Below are positions 28,790-36,285 of a stretch of 64,000 nt of DNA, in pieces. Position numbers and translations under genes: made by a program. Origin of the DNA: JACVRX01 sp046726315 (lineage in GTDB: Bacteria > Actinomycetota > Actinomycetes > Jiangellales > Jiangellaceae); NCBI GenBank assembly GCA_046726315.1, contig JBKPAG010000021.1, positions 1 to 64,000 of the forward strand. The letters run 5' to 3'. How positions within the stretch are numbered: position 1 is the stretch's first letter; the number at the start of each line of letters is the position of its first letter. The notes under the pieces were generated by a model. It was not told the origin of the DNA and ran no database searches. It saw only the letters and a program-made list of their open reading frames with translations.

Positions 28790-29862
28790 GATCGTCCCCC
28801 GGAGCCGCGACGACGATCACCGCGGTTGGGTCCCCGTCCCGTCTGGCGGCCGCCGGCGCGGCCCGGGAGGCGTCCCGCGACCTGCTCGGCGTCGAACCGG
28901 GAGTAGGCGTCGACGATTTCCGACACCAGCCGGTGCCGGACGACGTCGTGGCTGGAAAGCCGGCAGAAATGGACGTCCTTGATACCGTCGAGAATGCCTT
29001 CGACGATCTTGAGACCACTGTGGGTGCCGGTGGGCAGGTCGATCTGGGTCACGTCGCCGGTGACCACCATCTTCGAGCCGAAGCCGAGCCGGGTCAGGAA
29101 CATCTTCATCTGCTCCGGCGAGGTGTTCTGCGCCTCGTCGAGGATCACGAATGCGTCATTAAGGGTTCTACCCCGCATGTACGCCAGCGGCGCGACCTCG
29201 ATCGTGCCTTCGGTCATCAGCCGGGGAATTGTCGCCGGATCCATCATGTCGTGCAGGGCGTCGTAGAGCGGGCGCAGATACGGGTCGATCTTCTCCGACA
29301 GGGTGCCGGGCAGAAAGCCCAACCGCTCTCCAGCCTCCACGGCGGGCCGGGTGAGCACGATCCTCGTCACCTGTTTGTCCTGCAGCGCTTGGACTGCCTT
29401 GGCAACGGCAAGGTAGGTCTTGCCGGTGCCGGCAGGTCCGATGGAGAACACGATCGTGTGCCGATCGATGGCGTCGACGTAGCGTTTCTGGTTGAGCGTC
29501 TTTGCCCTGATCGTGCGCCCGCGGTTGGACAAGATGTTGGCCGTGAGCACGTCCAACGGGCGCTCCGCGGTCCGCGCCCGCAGCATCGCCACCGTGCGTT
29601 CCACGGCCTCAGGTGTCAGACCCTGACCGGTTCGGACGACTGCGACCAGCTCATCGAGTGTGCGCTCGGCCTCAGCGATGTCGTCGGGCTCGCCGGTCAT
29701 GGTGATCTCGTTGCCACGAACCAGCACGTCAACCCCGGGGTATGACAGCTCGATCACGCGCAGCAACTCATCACCGGAGCCGAGCAGGCTCACCATCGGC
29801 ACGCTCGACGGGACGACGATCTTGTGCTGGGCCCGCTGGGTGGCCCCTTGTATCTCGGCCAT
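28786..29862 (-). CDS. PhoH-family ATPase (PhoH-like protein)
   Basis: A 358-residue P-loop protein. N-terminal KH-like part: PSSVPMVSLLGSGDELLRVI. Walker A: FSIGPAGTGKTYLAVAKAVQ. Walker B: AFVILDEAQNTSPEQMKMFL. Sensor-like segment: KMVVTGDVTQIDLPTGTHSG. The basic Gly/Arg-rich tail (about 330-358, RGPNRGDRRRGSGG) is likely RNA-binding. ATG 29860-29862 (MAEIQGATQRAQ) is chosen; the frame is open another 92 codons upstream but that part lacks similarity and covers the HIT gene's 3' end. Confidence 0.92.
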   Translation of the reverse strand: MAEIQGATQRAQHKIVVPSSVPMVSLLGSGDELLRVIELSYPGVDVLVRGNEITMTGEPDDIAEAERTLDELVAVVRTGQGLTPEAVERTVAMLRARTAERPLDVLTANILSNRGRTIRAKTLNQKRYVDAIDRHTIVFSIGPAGTGKTYLAVAKAVQALQDKQVTRIVLTRPAVEAGERLGFLPGTLSEKIDPYLRPLYDALHDMMDPATIPRLMTEGTIEVAPLAYMRGRTLNDAFVILDEAQNTSPEQMKMFLTRLGFGSKMVVTGDVTQIDLPTGTHSGLKIVEGILDGIKDVHFCRLSSHDVVRHRLVSEIVDAYSRFDAEQVAGRLPGRAGGRQTGRGPNRGDRRRGSGGRS

Positions 29863-29938
29863 GGGTGGCCTGACGGCCTGCTCGCGCCTGCCCTTCGGTT
29901 TCGGCTGCCTGAGGCGGTCAATGCTACCGGTGTGGCGC

Positions 29939-30295
29939 TCAGCCCGGGGGCCAACGCATGTCGCGTCCACCCAGGACGTGGCCATGGACATGGAACACCG
30001 ACTGACCCGCTCGCGAGCCGGTGTTGAAGACCAACCGGAAGGCATCGAGCTTGTCATCGTCGGCGATCGCGCTGGCCTCCCGAACCAGTTCGGCCAACGT
30101 GCCGGGATCGGCTTCTGCCAGGGAGCCCACGTCCGCATGATGCGCCCGGGGGATCACCAGCACGTGGGTCGGCGCTTGCGGGGAGACGTCCCGGATGGCG
30201 ATCACGTGATCTGACGCGCGCAGGATGATGGCCGGTACCTCGCCGGCGACGATCCGGCAGAACAGGCAGTCCGGCGAGTCGTTCACGCCCCGCAT
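29939..30295 (-). CDS. HIT-family hydrolase
   Basis: A 118-residue histidine-triad protein that hydrolyses nucleotide conjugates such as AMP-lysine or ADP-ribose derivatives. It has CLFCRIVAGEVPA at the start, then HVLVIPRAHHADVGSLAEAD, and the catalytic triad HVHGHVLGGRDM. The ATG at 30293-30295 (MRGVNDSPDCLFC) is chosen on length; an upstream frame to 30361 is unlikely. The final residues RDMRWPPG suit the family. It is upstream of phoH. Confidence 0.93.
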   Translation of the reverse strand: MRGVNDSPDCLFCRIVAGEVPAIILRASDHVIAIRDVSPQAPTHVLVIPRAHHADVGSLAEADPGTLAELVREASAIADDDKLDAFRLVFNTGSRAGQSVFHVHGHVLGGRDMRWPPG

Positions 30296-30447
30296 CGTAC
30301 GGGCGCAGTCAACGCCTCTACCGTGGGCGAGGTAAACCATGGCGGGGGGCAACGCGTCCATGGGACATGGCCGTCGCCTGCCCTGTTGCCGTCGGTGGAT
30401 TCGCTGTGAGCGGATCTGCCGCGGTAGACGTGTGCGAGAGGTGGGCG

Positions 30448-30972
30448 GTGGGCGAAGCGACCAGTGCGGCGTCGTTCAGCAGCGATGCCGACCAGATGGT
30501 CACTGAACTCTTCACGATCCACTACGCCGGCTTGGTTCGGCTGGCCACGCTGCTCCTGCGCGACCAGGCCGTGGCCGAGGAGGCGGTGCAGGACGCGTTC
30601 GTATCCTTGCACCGCCGGTGGCGGAAGCTGCGCGACCCAGGCAACGCCGCGGCGTACCTGCGCACGTCAGTCATCCACAACACCCGGTCGATCCAGCGCC
30701 GGCGTTCAGTGGCGGCACGGCACCCACAGGAAATGCCGTTCGACGGGCCCAGCGCCGAGTCCGGCGCGCTGCGGGGGGTTGCTGGCACCGCCGTCGTCGA
30801 CGCATTGCGCAAGCTGCCGGCTCGCCAACGCGAGGTGCTGGTTTTGCGTTACTACGCCGATTTGAGTGAAGCCGATATCGCGGAGGCGATGAAGATCAGC
30901 CGTGGAGCAGTCAAGAGCCACGCGTCGCGAGGCATGGCGGCGCTGCGCACCAGTTTGGAGCAGTGGGCATGA
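30448..30972 (+). CDS. SigE-family ECF-like sigma factor
   Basis: A 174-residue sigma factor of the actinobacterial SigE family. Region 2: FTIHYAGLVRLATLLLRDQA, EEAVQDAFVSLHRRWRKLRD, and AAYLRTSVIHNTRSIQRRR. Region 4: ALRKLPARQREVLVLRYYAD, LSEADIAEAMKISRGAVKSH. It begins at GTG 30448-30450 with GAGAGG 6 bases upstream; the earlier ATG (30367) lacks that. The next gene starts at ATG 30969 overlapping its stop (ATGA). That partner is a membrane-anchored GerMN protein likely to control it. Confidence 0.88.
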   Translation: MGEATSAASFSSDADQMVTELFTIHYAGLVRLATLLLRDQAVAEEAVQDAFVSLHRRWRKLRDPGNAAAYLRTSVIHNTRSIQRRRSVAARHPQEMPFDGPSAESGALRGVAGTAVVDALRKLPARQREVLVLRYYADLSEADIAEAMKISRGAVKSHASRGMAALRTSLEQWA

Positions 30973-32075
30973 GCGTCGACGACGAGCGGTTTCGCCGCGA
31001 CGAGGACCTCCTGCGCCGGGCGCTGCGCGAGGAAGCCGACGAGGTCCTGCCGAGCCTCGATGCGTTGTCCCGAATCCGTCGCCGTACGGCTCGGTCACCG
31101 TTGTGGCGACGTCCCGTGGTGCTGGGTATGGCGGCAGCATCGGTCACCGCGCTCGCCGTCATCGCGGGAAGCGCGTACTTCCTGGGTGGCTCGTCCGACG
31201 ACACCACGGCGTCGAGTGTGGACTCCTCGCCGTCCGCCACCACGATGCAGAGCCCGAGCCCGCCGGCCACCGAGTCGCCCGCGTCAGAACCAACCGATGC
31301 GGTGAGTCCGCCGCCGTCGGAAGCCGGTGGCACGCAGCCGGGGAACGAAACGGTGCCGGTGTACTACGTCACCGAAACCACACGTGGAGAGCGGCTGGCT
31401 CGCGAGTTCCGCGACGTGCCCACGCCCGACGGCCCACTGGTGGCTGCGGTGACGACGATGCTCGTTGAATCCGCGCTTGACCCGGACTATGACCGGGGGG
31501 TCTGGCTGCCCGACACACAAGTCCGAGCCATCGAGGTGAAGGACGACGTCATCGAGGTCGATCTCACCGGCGAGACCGATTACACCAGCGTCCGTGACGA
31601 CGTCGCCACGCTCGCCGTCCAGCAGCTCGTCTACACAGTGACCGCCGCCGCGGCCGACGCCGGCCAGAACGGCGCGTTGCCGGTTCAGATCCTGGTCGAC
31701 GGCGTGCCCCCAACGCAGATGTGGGGCCAGCTCGACCTGTCGGGGCCGATTGCCAGAGCCCCGCAGATGGACGTCTGGCAGCTCGTGCAGATCGTCAATC
31801 CACAGGACGGAGCCGTCCTCGGTCCATCGGTGACGATCGACGGCGTGGCCATGGCCTACGAGGCCCATGTCGACTGGCAGGTCTTTGACGATCAGGGCAA
31901 CGTCGTCGACAGCGGGTTCGCAATGACCACCGATTCCAGCACGTTCGCTCCCTTCAGGTTCAACGTCGACCTCGAGCCCGGCTTCTATTCGGTCGTGGTC
32001 ACCGACTCCGACCCGACTGGTGGTGCAGAAGGGCCCGGACCGATGAGCGACACCAAGAACTTCAGCGTCCGGTAG
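30969..32075 (+). CDS. membrane-anchored GerMN plus Gmad2 domain protein, putative anti-sigma partner
   Basis: A 368-residue protein. An N-terminal charged cytosolic region (residues 1-48; EDLLRRALREEADEVLPSLD) precedes one membrane helix (about 49-71, VVLGMAAASVTALAVIAGSA). Then comes a Ser/Thr/Pro-rich linker, a GerMN domain (about 123-245; VTTMLVESALDPDYDRGVW, VDLTGETDY) and a Gmad2 immunoglobulin-like domain (about 260-368; IVNPQDGAVLGPSVTIDGVA). The cytosolic N-terminus plus single helix and the ATGA overlap with the sigma gene suggest it sequesters that sigma factor; this is inference. Similar pairs occur in Streptomyces-type genomes. Confidence 0.85.
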   Translation: MSVDDERFRRDEDLLRRALREEADEVLPSLDALSRIRRRTARSPLWRRPVVLGMAAASVTALAVIAGSAYFLGGSSDDTTASSVDSSPSATTMQSPSPPATESPASEPTDAVSPPPSEAGGTQPGNETVPVYYVTETTRGERLAREFRDVPTPDGPLVAAVTTMLVESALDPDYDRGVWLPDTQVRAIEVKDDVIEVDLTGETDYTSVRDDVATLAVQQLVYTVTAAAADAGQNGALPVQILVDGVPPTQMWGQLDLSGPIARAPQMDVWQLVQIVNPQDGAVLGPSVTIDGVAMAYEAHVDWQVFDDQGNVVDSGFAMTTDSSTFAPFRFNVDLEPGFYSVVVTDSDPTGGAEGPGPMSDTKNFSVR

Positions 32076-32140
32076 ACCACGCGGGGTTCGCTAGAGCAGG
32101 CCGCCGGCAGCCGAGCCGGGCCCGGGTTCAGTTGCGAAGG

Positions 32141-33280
32141 TCACTTGAACGCGTCGCGGAGGCGGGTGAACAGGTTCTGGCCCTGCGTCGACACCGCACC
32201 GTGGGGGTGCTGCTCGTTCCGCAACTGGGCCAGCTCGCGCAGCAGCTCCTCCTGCCGGGAGTCCAGCCGCGCCGGGGTCCGGACCTCCAGGTGGACGAGC
32301 AGGTCGCCACGACCCGTGCCGCGCAGCTTCGGAACCCCCCGCGCCGGGATCTTCAGAGTCTGCCCGTGTTGCGCGCCCGGCTTGACCTCGAGCGACTCGG
32401 CGCCATCAAGAGTCTCCAACTCGATCGTGGTGCCCAATGCGGCTGCCGTCATCGGCAGCTCGACCGTGCAGTGCAGGTCGTCGCCGGTGCGGTCGAAGAC
32501 GGGATGCGGCCGCATCACCAGCTCAACGTAGAGGTCGCCGGGGGGCCCGCCGCCCGGGCCGACTTCGCCCTCGCCGGCGAGCTGGATCCGGGTACCGGAG
32601 TCGACTCCCGCCGGAATCTTGATCGTGAGACTGCGCCGGGTCCGGACCCGGCCATCGCCGGCGCACTCGACGCAGGGTCGTGGGTTGACCGTGCCGAAGC
32701 CGCGGCATTGCGGACACGGCCGCGTTGTCATCACCTGACCGAGGAAGGAGCGCTGCACCTGGCTGATCTCGCCGCGCCCGGAGCAGGTGTGGCAGGTGAT
32801 CAGCTGGGTGCCGGGCGAGGTGCCAGCGCCTTGGCAGGTACTGCAGACGACCGCGGTGTCGACCTGCATGTCCTTGGTCGCGCCGAACGCCGCCTCGGCC
32901 AACTCCACCTCCAGCCGGACAAGAGCGTCCTGCCCCCGACGGATCCGGCTGCGCGGACCGCGCGACGTCGTTGTCCCGCCAAAGAACGCGTCCATGATGT
33001 CGGTAAACGAGAAGCCGGTGCCGAATCCACCGCCCGCTCCGTTGCCGCTCGCCAGCGGGTCAGCGCCGAGGTCGTACATCTCCCGCTTGCGAGCGTCGGC
33101 CAGCACCTCGTACGCGTTCGTGATCTCCTTGAACCGCTCCTGCGTCTGCGGGTCCGGATTGATGTCGGGGTGAAGTTGGCGCGCTAGTCGGCGATATGCC
33201 TTCTTGATGTCGTCGGTCGAGGCATCGCGCGAGACGCCGAGCACCTCGTAGTAGTCGGTTGCGGGCACCACGCTGTCCAA
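32141..33280 (-). CDS. dnaJ: chaperone protein DnaJ
   Basis: A 379-residue type I Hsp40 working with DnaK. J domain: DYYEVLGVSRDASTDDIKKA and RRLARQLHPDINPDPQ (HPD). A Gly/Phe-rich stretch follows (GNGAGGGFGTGFSF). The zinc-finger domain has four Cys pairs: CSTCQGAG, CHTCSGRG, CPQCRGFG, CVECAGDG. C-terminal substrate-binding domain follows. It starts at a TTG (33278-33280) or at a GTG 3 codons downstream; upstream is only AGGGG. hrcA ends 6 bases earlier, so it is likely co-transcribed under CIRCE control. Confidence 0.95.
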   Translation of the reverse strand: MDSVVPATDYYEVLGVSRDASTDDIKKAYRRLARQLHPDINPDPQTQERFKEITNAYEVLADARKREMYDLGADPLASGNGAGGGFGTGFSFTDIMDAFFGGTTTSRGPRSRIRRGQDALVRLEVELAEAAFGATKDMQVDTAVVCSTCQGAGTSPGTQLITCHTCSGRGEISQVQRSFLGQVMTTRPCPQCRGFGTVNPRPCVECAGDGRVRTRRSLTIKIPAGVDSGTRIQLAGEGEVGPGGGPPGDLYVELVMRPHPVFDRTGDDLHCTVELPMTAAALGTTIELETLDGAESLEVKPGAQHGQTLKIPARGVPKLRGTGRGDLLVHLEVRTPARLDSRQEELLRELAQLRNEQHPHGAVSTQGQNLFTRLRDAFK

Positions 33281-33286
33281 GTTCCC

Positions 33287-34312
33287 CTAGTTGTTCCTGG
33301 CCAGGATCTGGCTGACGTATCGCGCAACGGCTCCCACAGCCGCGATTGTTCCCGGGTAGTCCATGTGCGTCGGTCCGACGACGCCCATGCTCGCCAGCGC
33401 GCGCTCCCCCGGGCCGTATCCCGTGGTGATGATCGACGTGGCGGACAGGCCCGACTGAGCATTCTCGTGGCCGATACGGACGGTGAGCGTCGACGGGCTG
33501 GTCGCCTCTCCCAGCAGCCGAAGCAGAACCACGTGCTCCTCGAGCGCCTCGAGCAGCGACTCGAGCCCGGTTTCGAAGCCATGCCCGAATCTGGCCAGGT
33601 TGGCGGTGCCGGCCACGGCGAGCCGCTCGTCGTGCTTGTCCACCAGCGCCTCGATCAGCGTGGCGGCTATGGCTGCGACCACCTGGCGGTCGGCCGGCGA
33701 GAACGACTCCGGGAGCGTCTCGACGGTTGTCGCAACCGCCGACATGTCCAGGCCGGCGACGGCGGGACCCAGCCGGGCGCGCAGGTCGCCCAGCAGCCCG
33801 TCGTCGGCCTCGCCTGGCAGTTCGACGATGCGCTGCTCGACCCGGCCGGCGTCGGTGATGAGAACCAACAGCACCCGGCTCGTGCTCAGCGGTACCAACT
33901 CGACGTGCCGCACCGTCGAGCGGGCCAGTGACGGGTATTGCACCACGGCGACCTGGCGGGTGAGCTGGGCGAGCAAGCGAACCGTGCGGGTGACCACGTC
34001 GTCGAGGTCGACGGCGCCGTCGAGGAAGGTTTGGATCGCCCGCTTCTCGGCAGACGACAACGGCTTCACCGTCGAGAGCCGGTCGACGAAGAGCCGGTAC
34101 CCCTTGTCGGTAGGGATCCGCCCCGCGCTCGTGTGCGGCTGGGCGATGTACCCCTCTTCTTCGAGCACGGCCATGTCGTTGCGAATCGTGGCCGGCGAGA
34201 CCCCGAGGTGATGCCGGTCGACCAGCGTCTTGGATCCGACCGGCTCCTGGGTCGCGACGTAATCCTCGACGATGGTGCGCAGCACCTCGAGTTTGCGGTC
34301 GTCGAGCGACAC
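33287..34312 (-). CDS. hrcA: heat-inducible transcription repressor HrcA
   Basis: A 341-residue repressor of class I heat-shock genes. N-terminal winged helix: RKLEVLRTIVEDYVATQEPV, SKTLVDRHHLGVSPATIRND, EEEGYIAQPHTSAGRIPTDK, GYRLFVDRL. The GAF-like/inserted dimerisation part follows with ALVDKHDERLAVAGTANLAR. The GTG start (34310-34312) is backed by GGAGGAGG. A CIRCE operator lies 23 bases upstream, so the gene is autoregulated and dnaJ is in the same operon. Confidence 0.95.
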   Translation of the reverse strand: MSLDDRKLEVLRTIVEDYVATQEPVGSKTLVDRHHLGVSPATIRNDMAVLEEEGYIAQPHTSAGRIPTDKGYRLFVDRLSTVKPLSSAEKRAIQTFLDGAVDLDDVVTRTVRLLAQLTRQVAVVQYPSLARSTVRHVELVPLSTSRVLLVLITDAGRVEQRIVELPGEADDGLLGDLRARLGPAVAGLDMSAVATTVETLPESFSPADRQVVAAIAATLIEALVDKHDERLAVAGTANLARFGHGFETGLESLLEALEEHVVLLRLLGEATSPSTLTVRIGHENAQSGLSATSIITTGYGPGERALASMGVVGPTHMDYPGTIAAVGAVARYVSQILARNN

Positions 34313-34334
34313 CAGCGCACCTCCTCCGGCCGAT

Positions 34335-34361
34335 TTGGCACTCGGTGAATCTGAGTGCCAA
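34335..34361. promoter_or_regulatory. CIRCE heat-shock operator
   Basis: TTGGCACTC, nine bases (GGTGAATCT), then GAGTGCCAA: a perfect 9-9-9 inverted repeat matching the CIRCE consensus TTAGCACTC-N9-GAGTGCTAA with one symmetric substitution (A to G and T to C). It is the binding site of HrcA, directly upstream of hrcA-dnaJ. Confidence 0.93.
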
Positions 34362-34450
34362 GTCTACGTGCGCTAGCCGACGGGAGCCGAACGGTGAGCC
34401 GACGACTCTCGATAGCCTTTGGATTCCCAGCCGTGACCAGGGAGCTGACA

Positions 34451-34819
34451 ATGACCTACGACCCCTCGGCATCGTCGGCCGTTGTGCCGTCAGAGGACCG
34501 GAACTGGGCGATGGGAGCGCATCTGTCGGCGTTCGTCGCCGCCTACATCGCCTTGGGGTTTCTTGGGCCGCTGATCGTCCTGTTGGTACGGGGCGACCGT
34601 TCCCCGTTCGTCCGACGGCACGCCGTCGAGGCGCTCAACTTCAACCTGACGGTGCTCATCTACATCGTGATCTGCGTGATTCTCGCTCTCGTGCTGATCG
34701 GCTTCGTGCTGCTCATCGCGCTGGGGATTCTCTATGTCGTGGCGGTGATCATTGGGGCGGTCCGTGCGAGTTCGGGCGAGGAGTACCGGTACCCCTTGAC
34801 CATTCGGTTCGTGAAGTAA
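34451..34819 (+). CDS. DUF4870-type membrane protein
   Basis: A 122-residue protein with three likely membrane helices (about 26-48, LSAFVAAYIALGFLGPLIVL; 68-95; 96-112 continuing LLIALGILYVVAVIIGAVRA). The family motif SPFVRRHAVEALNFNLTV after helix 1 is clear. Start is ATG 34451 with GGAG 6 bases upstream. Function unknown; proposed roles in envelope stress are not proven. It is divergent from hrcA and shares the 139-bp region that contains CIRCE. Confidence 0.85.
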   Translation: MTYDPSASSAVVPSEDRNWAMGAHLSAFVAAYIALGFLGPLIVLLVRGDRSPFVRRHAVEALNFNLTVLIYIVICVILALVLIGFVLLIALGILYVVAVIIGAVRASSGEEYRYPLTIRFVK

Positions 34820-34847
34820 CCGGCCTGGGTCCGACCCCGACGAGACG

Positions 34848-36074
34848 CTATGCGACCAGGTCGCGCACGACGGCGTCGGCCAGCAGCCTTCCTCGCCGGG
34901 TCAGCACGATCCGTCCAGTTTCGAGGCTGTCACGCTCGAGCAGGCCGTTAGCCGCAAGCGCATCGGTTGCGGCACGGCGGACATCACCCAGCACCGCGAC
35001 GTCTAGGCCGTCTGCCAGCCGGGTTTCCAGCAGGATGCGTTCGACCTTGCGAGTTGCGGCATCCAGGACCTCTCGGGCCTGGGCCGGACTCTGGTGTGCC
35101 GCAAGCCGACGAGCCCAGGCTGCGGGGTGCCTGACGTTCCACCACCGGACGCCATTGACATGGCTGTGCGCGCCCGGCCCGACGCCCCACCAGTCCGCGC
35201 TCGTCCAGTAGAGGCCGTTGTGGCGACAGCGAGCCTGATCCGATGCCGCCCAGTTCGAAACCTCGTACCATCGGAGGCCGGCCGCCGTCAGTAGGTCATC
35301 GGCGATCACGTACTTGTCGGCCAGGTCGTCGTCGTCAGGCATGGGCAGCTCGCCTCGCCGGATGCGGGCCGCCAGGTTGGTCCCCGGCTCGACGATCAGC
35401 GCGTACGCACTGATGTGGTCCGGGCCTGCATCGACCGCGGCCCGCACACTGCCCTCCCAGTCGGCGAGGCTCTCGCCGGGGGTTCCGTAGATCAGGTCGA
35501 GGTTGACGTGGTCGAACCCGGCGTCGTGGGCCTCGGCGACCGCCTCCATCGGGCGGCCGGGCGTGTGTTCGCGGTCGAGGACGGCGAGCACGTGCGGACG
35601 CACGCTTTGCATGCCGAGGGATATTCGGGTGAATCCGGCAGCCCGTAGCTCGGCAAGCGAGCGGGGATCAACCGACTCCGGGTTTGCCTCGGTGGTGACC
35701 TCCGCCTCCGGCTCGAGGCCGAACATGTCGTCGATGGCGTGCAGGACCCGGCCCAGATCGCGGGATGCCAGCACGGTCGGTGTACCGCCGCCGAAGAACA
35801 CCGTCGAGACCGGCAGGTTGACATCGCCGAGAACCCGTCTTGCCAGGCGTAGCTCGGAAATCGCGGCGTCCGCCCAGGTGTCCCGCGATGCTCCGGGTTC
35901 GCTGCCCAGCTCGGCGGCGGTGTAGGTGTTGAAGTCGCAGTAGCCGCACCGGGTTGTGCAGAACGGCACATGCAGGTAAATGCCGAACGGCCGGCTGCCG
36001 AGCCTTGTCAGCGCCGACGGCGGCAGTGCTCCGTCGGGTGGCGCGGGCTCACCTTCCGGCGGTGTCGACGGCAT
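34848..36074 (-). CDS. hemW: heme chaperone HemW (radical SAM, HemN-like)
   Basis: A 408-residue radical-SAM protein. The iron-sulfur motif is YLHVPFCTTRCGYCDFNTYT (C-x3-C-x2-C). Other family segments: VSTVFFGGGTPTVLASRDLG, AEVTTEANPESVDPRSLAEL, GFTRISLGMQSVRPHVLAVL, ISAYALIVEPGTNLAARI. It lacks the upstream Cys typical of true coproporphyrinogen dehydrogenase HemN, consistent with HemW, which transfers heme. Start ATG 36072-36074. In this region of actinobacterial genomes it is next to hrcA and lepA, as here. Confidence 0.92.
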   Translation of the reverse strand: MPSTPPEGEPAPPDGALPPSALTRLGSRPFGIYLHVPFCTTRCGYCDFNTYTAAELGSEPGASRDTWADAAISELRLARRVLGDVNLPVSTVFFGGGTPTVLASRDLGRVLHAIDDMFGLEPEAEVTTEANPESVDPRSLAELRAAGFTRISLGMQSVRPHVLAVLDREHTPGRPMEAVAEAHDAGFDHVNLDLIYGTPGESLADWEGSVRAAVDAGPDHISAYALIVEPGTNLAARIRRGELPMPDDDDLADKYVIADDLLTAAGLRWYEVSNWAASDQARCRHNGLYWTSADWWGVGPGAHSHVNGVRWWNVRHPAAWARRLAAHQSPAQAREVLDAATRKVERILLETRLADGLDVAVLGDVRRAATDALAANGLLERDSLETGRIVLTRRGRLLADAVVRDLVA

Positions 36075-36106
36075 GTCGCCATTGTGACCCGACCATGAGA
36101 CGAACC

Positions 36107-36250
36107 GATCAGGTGCGTGACGCCGTCGGTCCTGCGTGGATTCCTCACCTGATCGTCATGGGTTCACGGACTGAGACGCGAGCAGGTGCACGATCGCACG
36201 ATTCATGCGCGCCTTCGACACCTGATCGTTCTGCGCCGGACGATCAGGTG
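36107..36250. repeat. cluster of inverted CACCTGATCGT/ACGATCAGGTG repeats
   Basis: The intergenic space between the acyl-CoA ligase and hemW has four copies of one 9-11-base word: GATCAGGTG (36107-36115), CACCTGATCGT (36146-36156), CACCTGATCGT (36219-36229) and ACGATCAGGTG (36240-36250). The last two form a perfect 11-bp inverted repeat with a 10-base loop; the first two can form a 9-bp stem with a 30-base loop. No T-run follows on either strand, so it is not a plain terminator. It could be an REP-like element or an operator array. Confidence 0.65.
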
Positions 36251-36285
36251 CAGAATCGACGATCATTTGACCGATGGGCCCCCGG

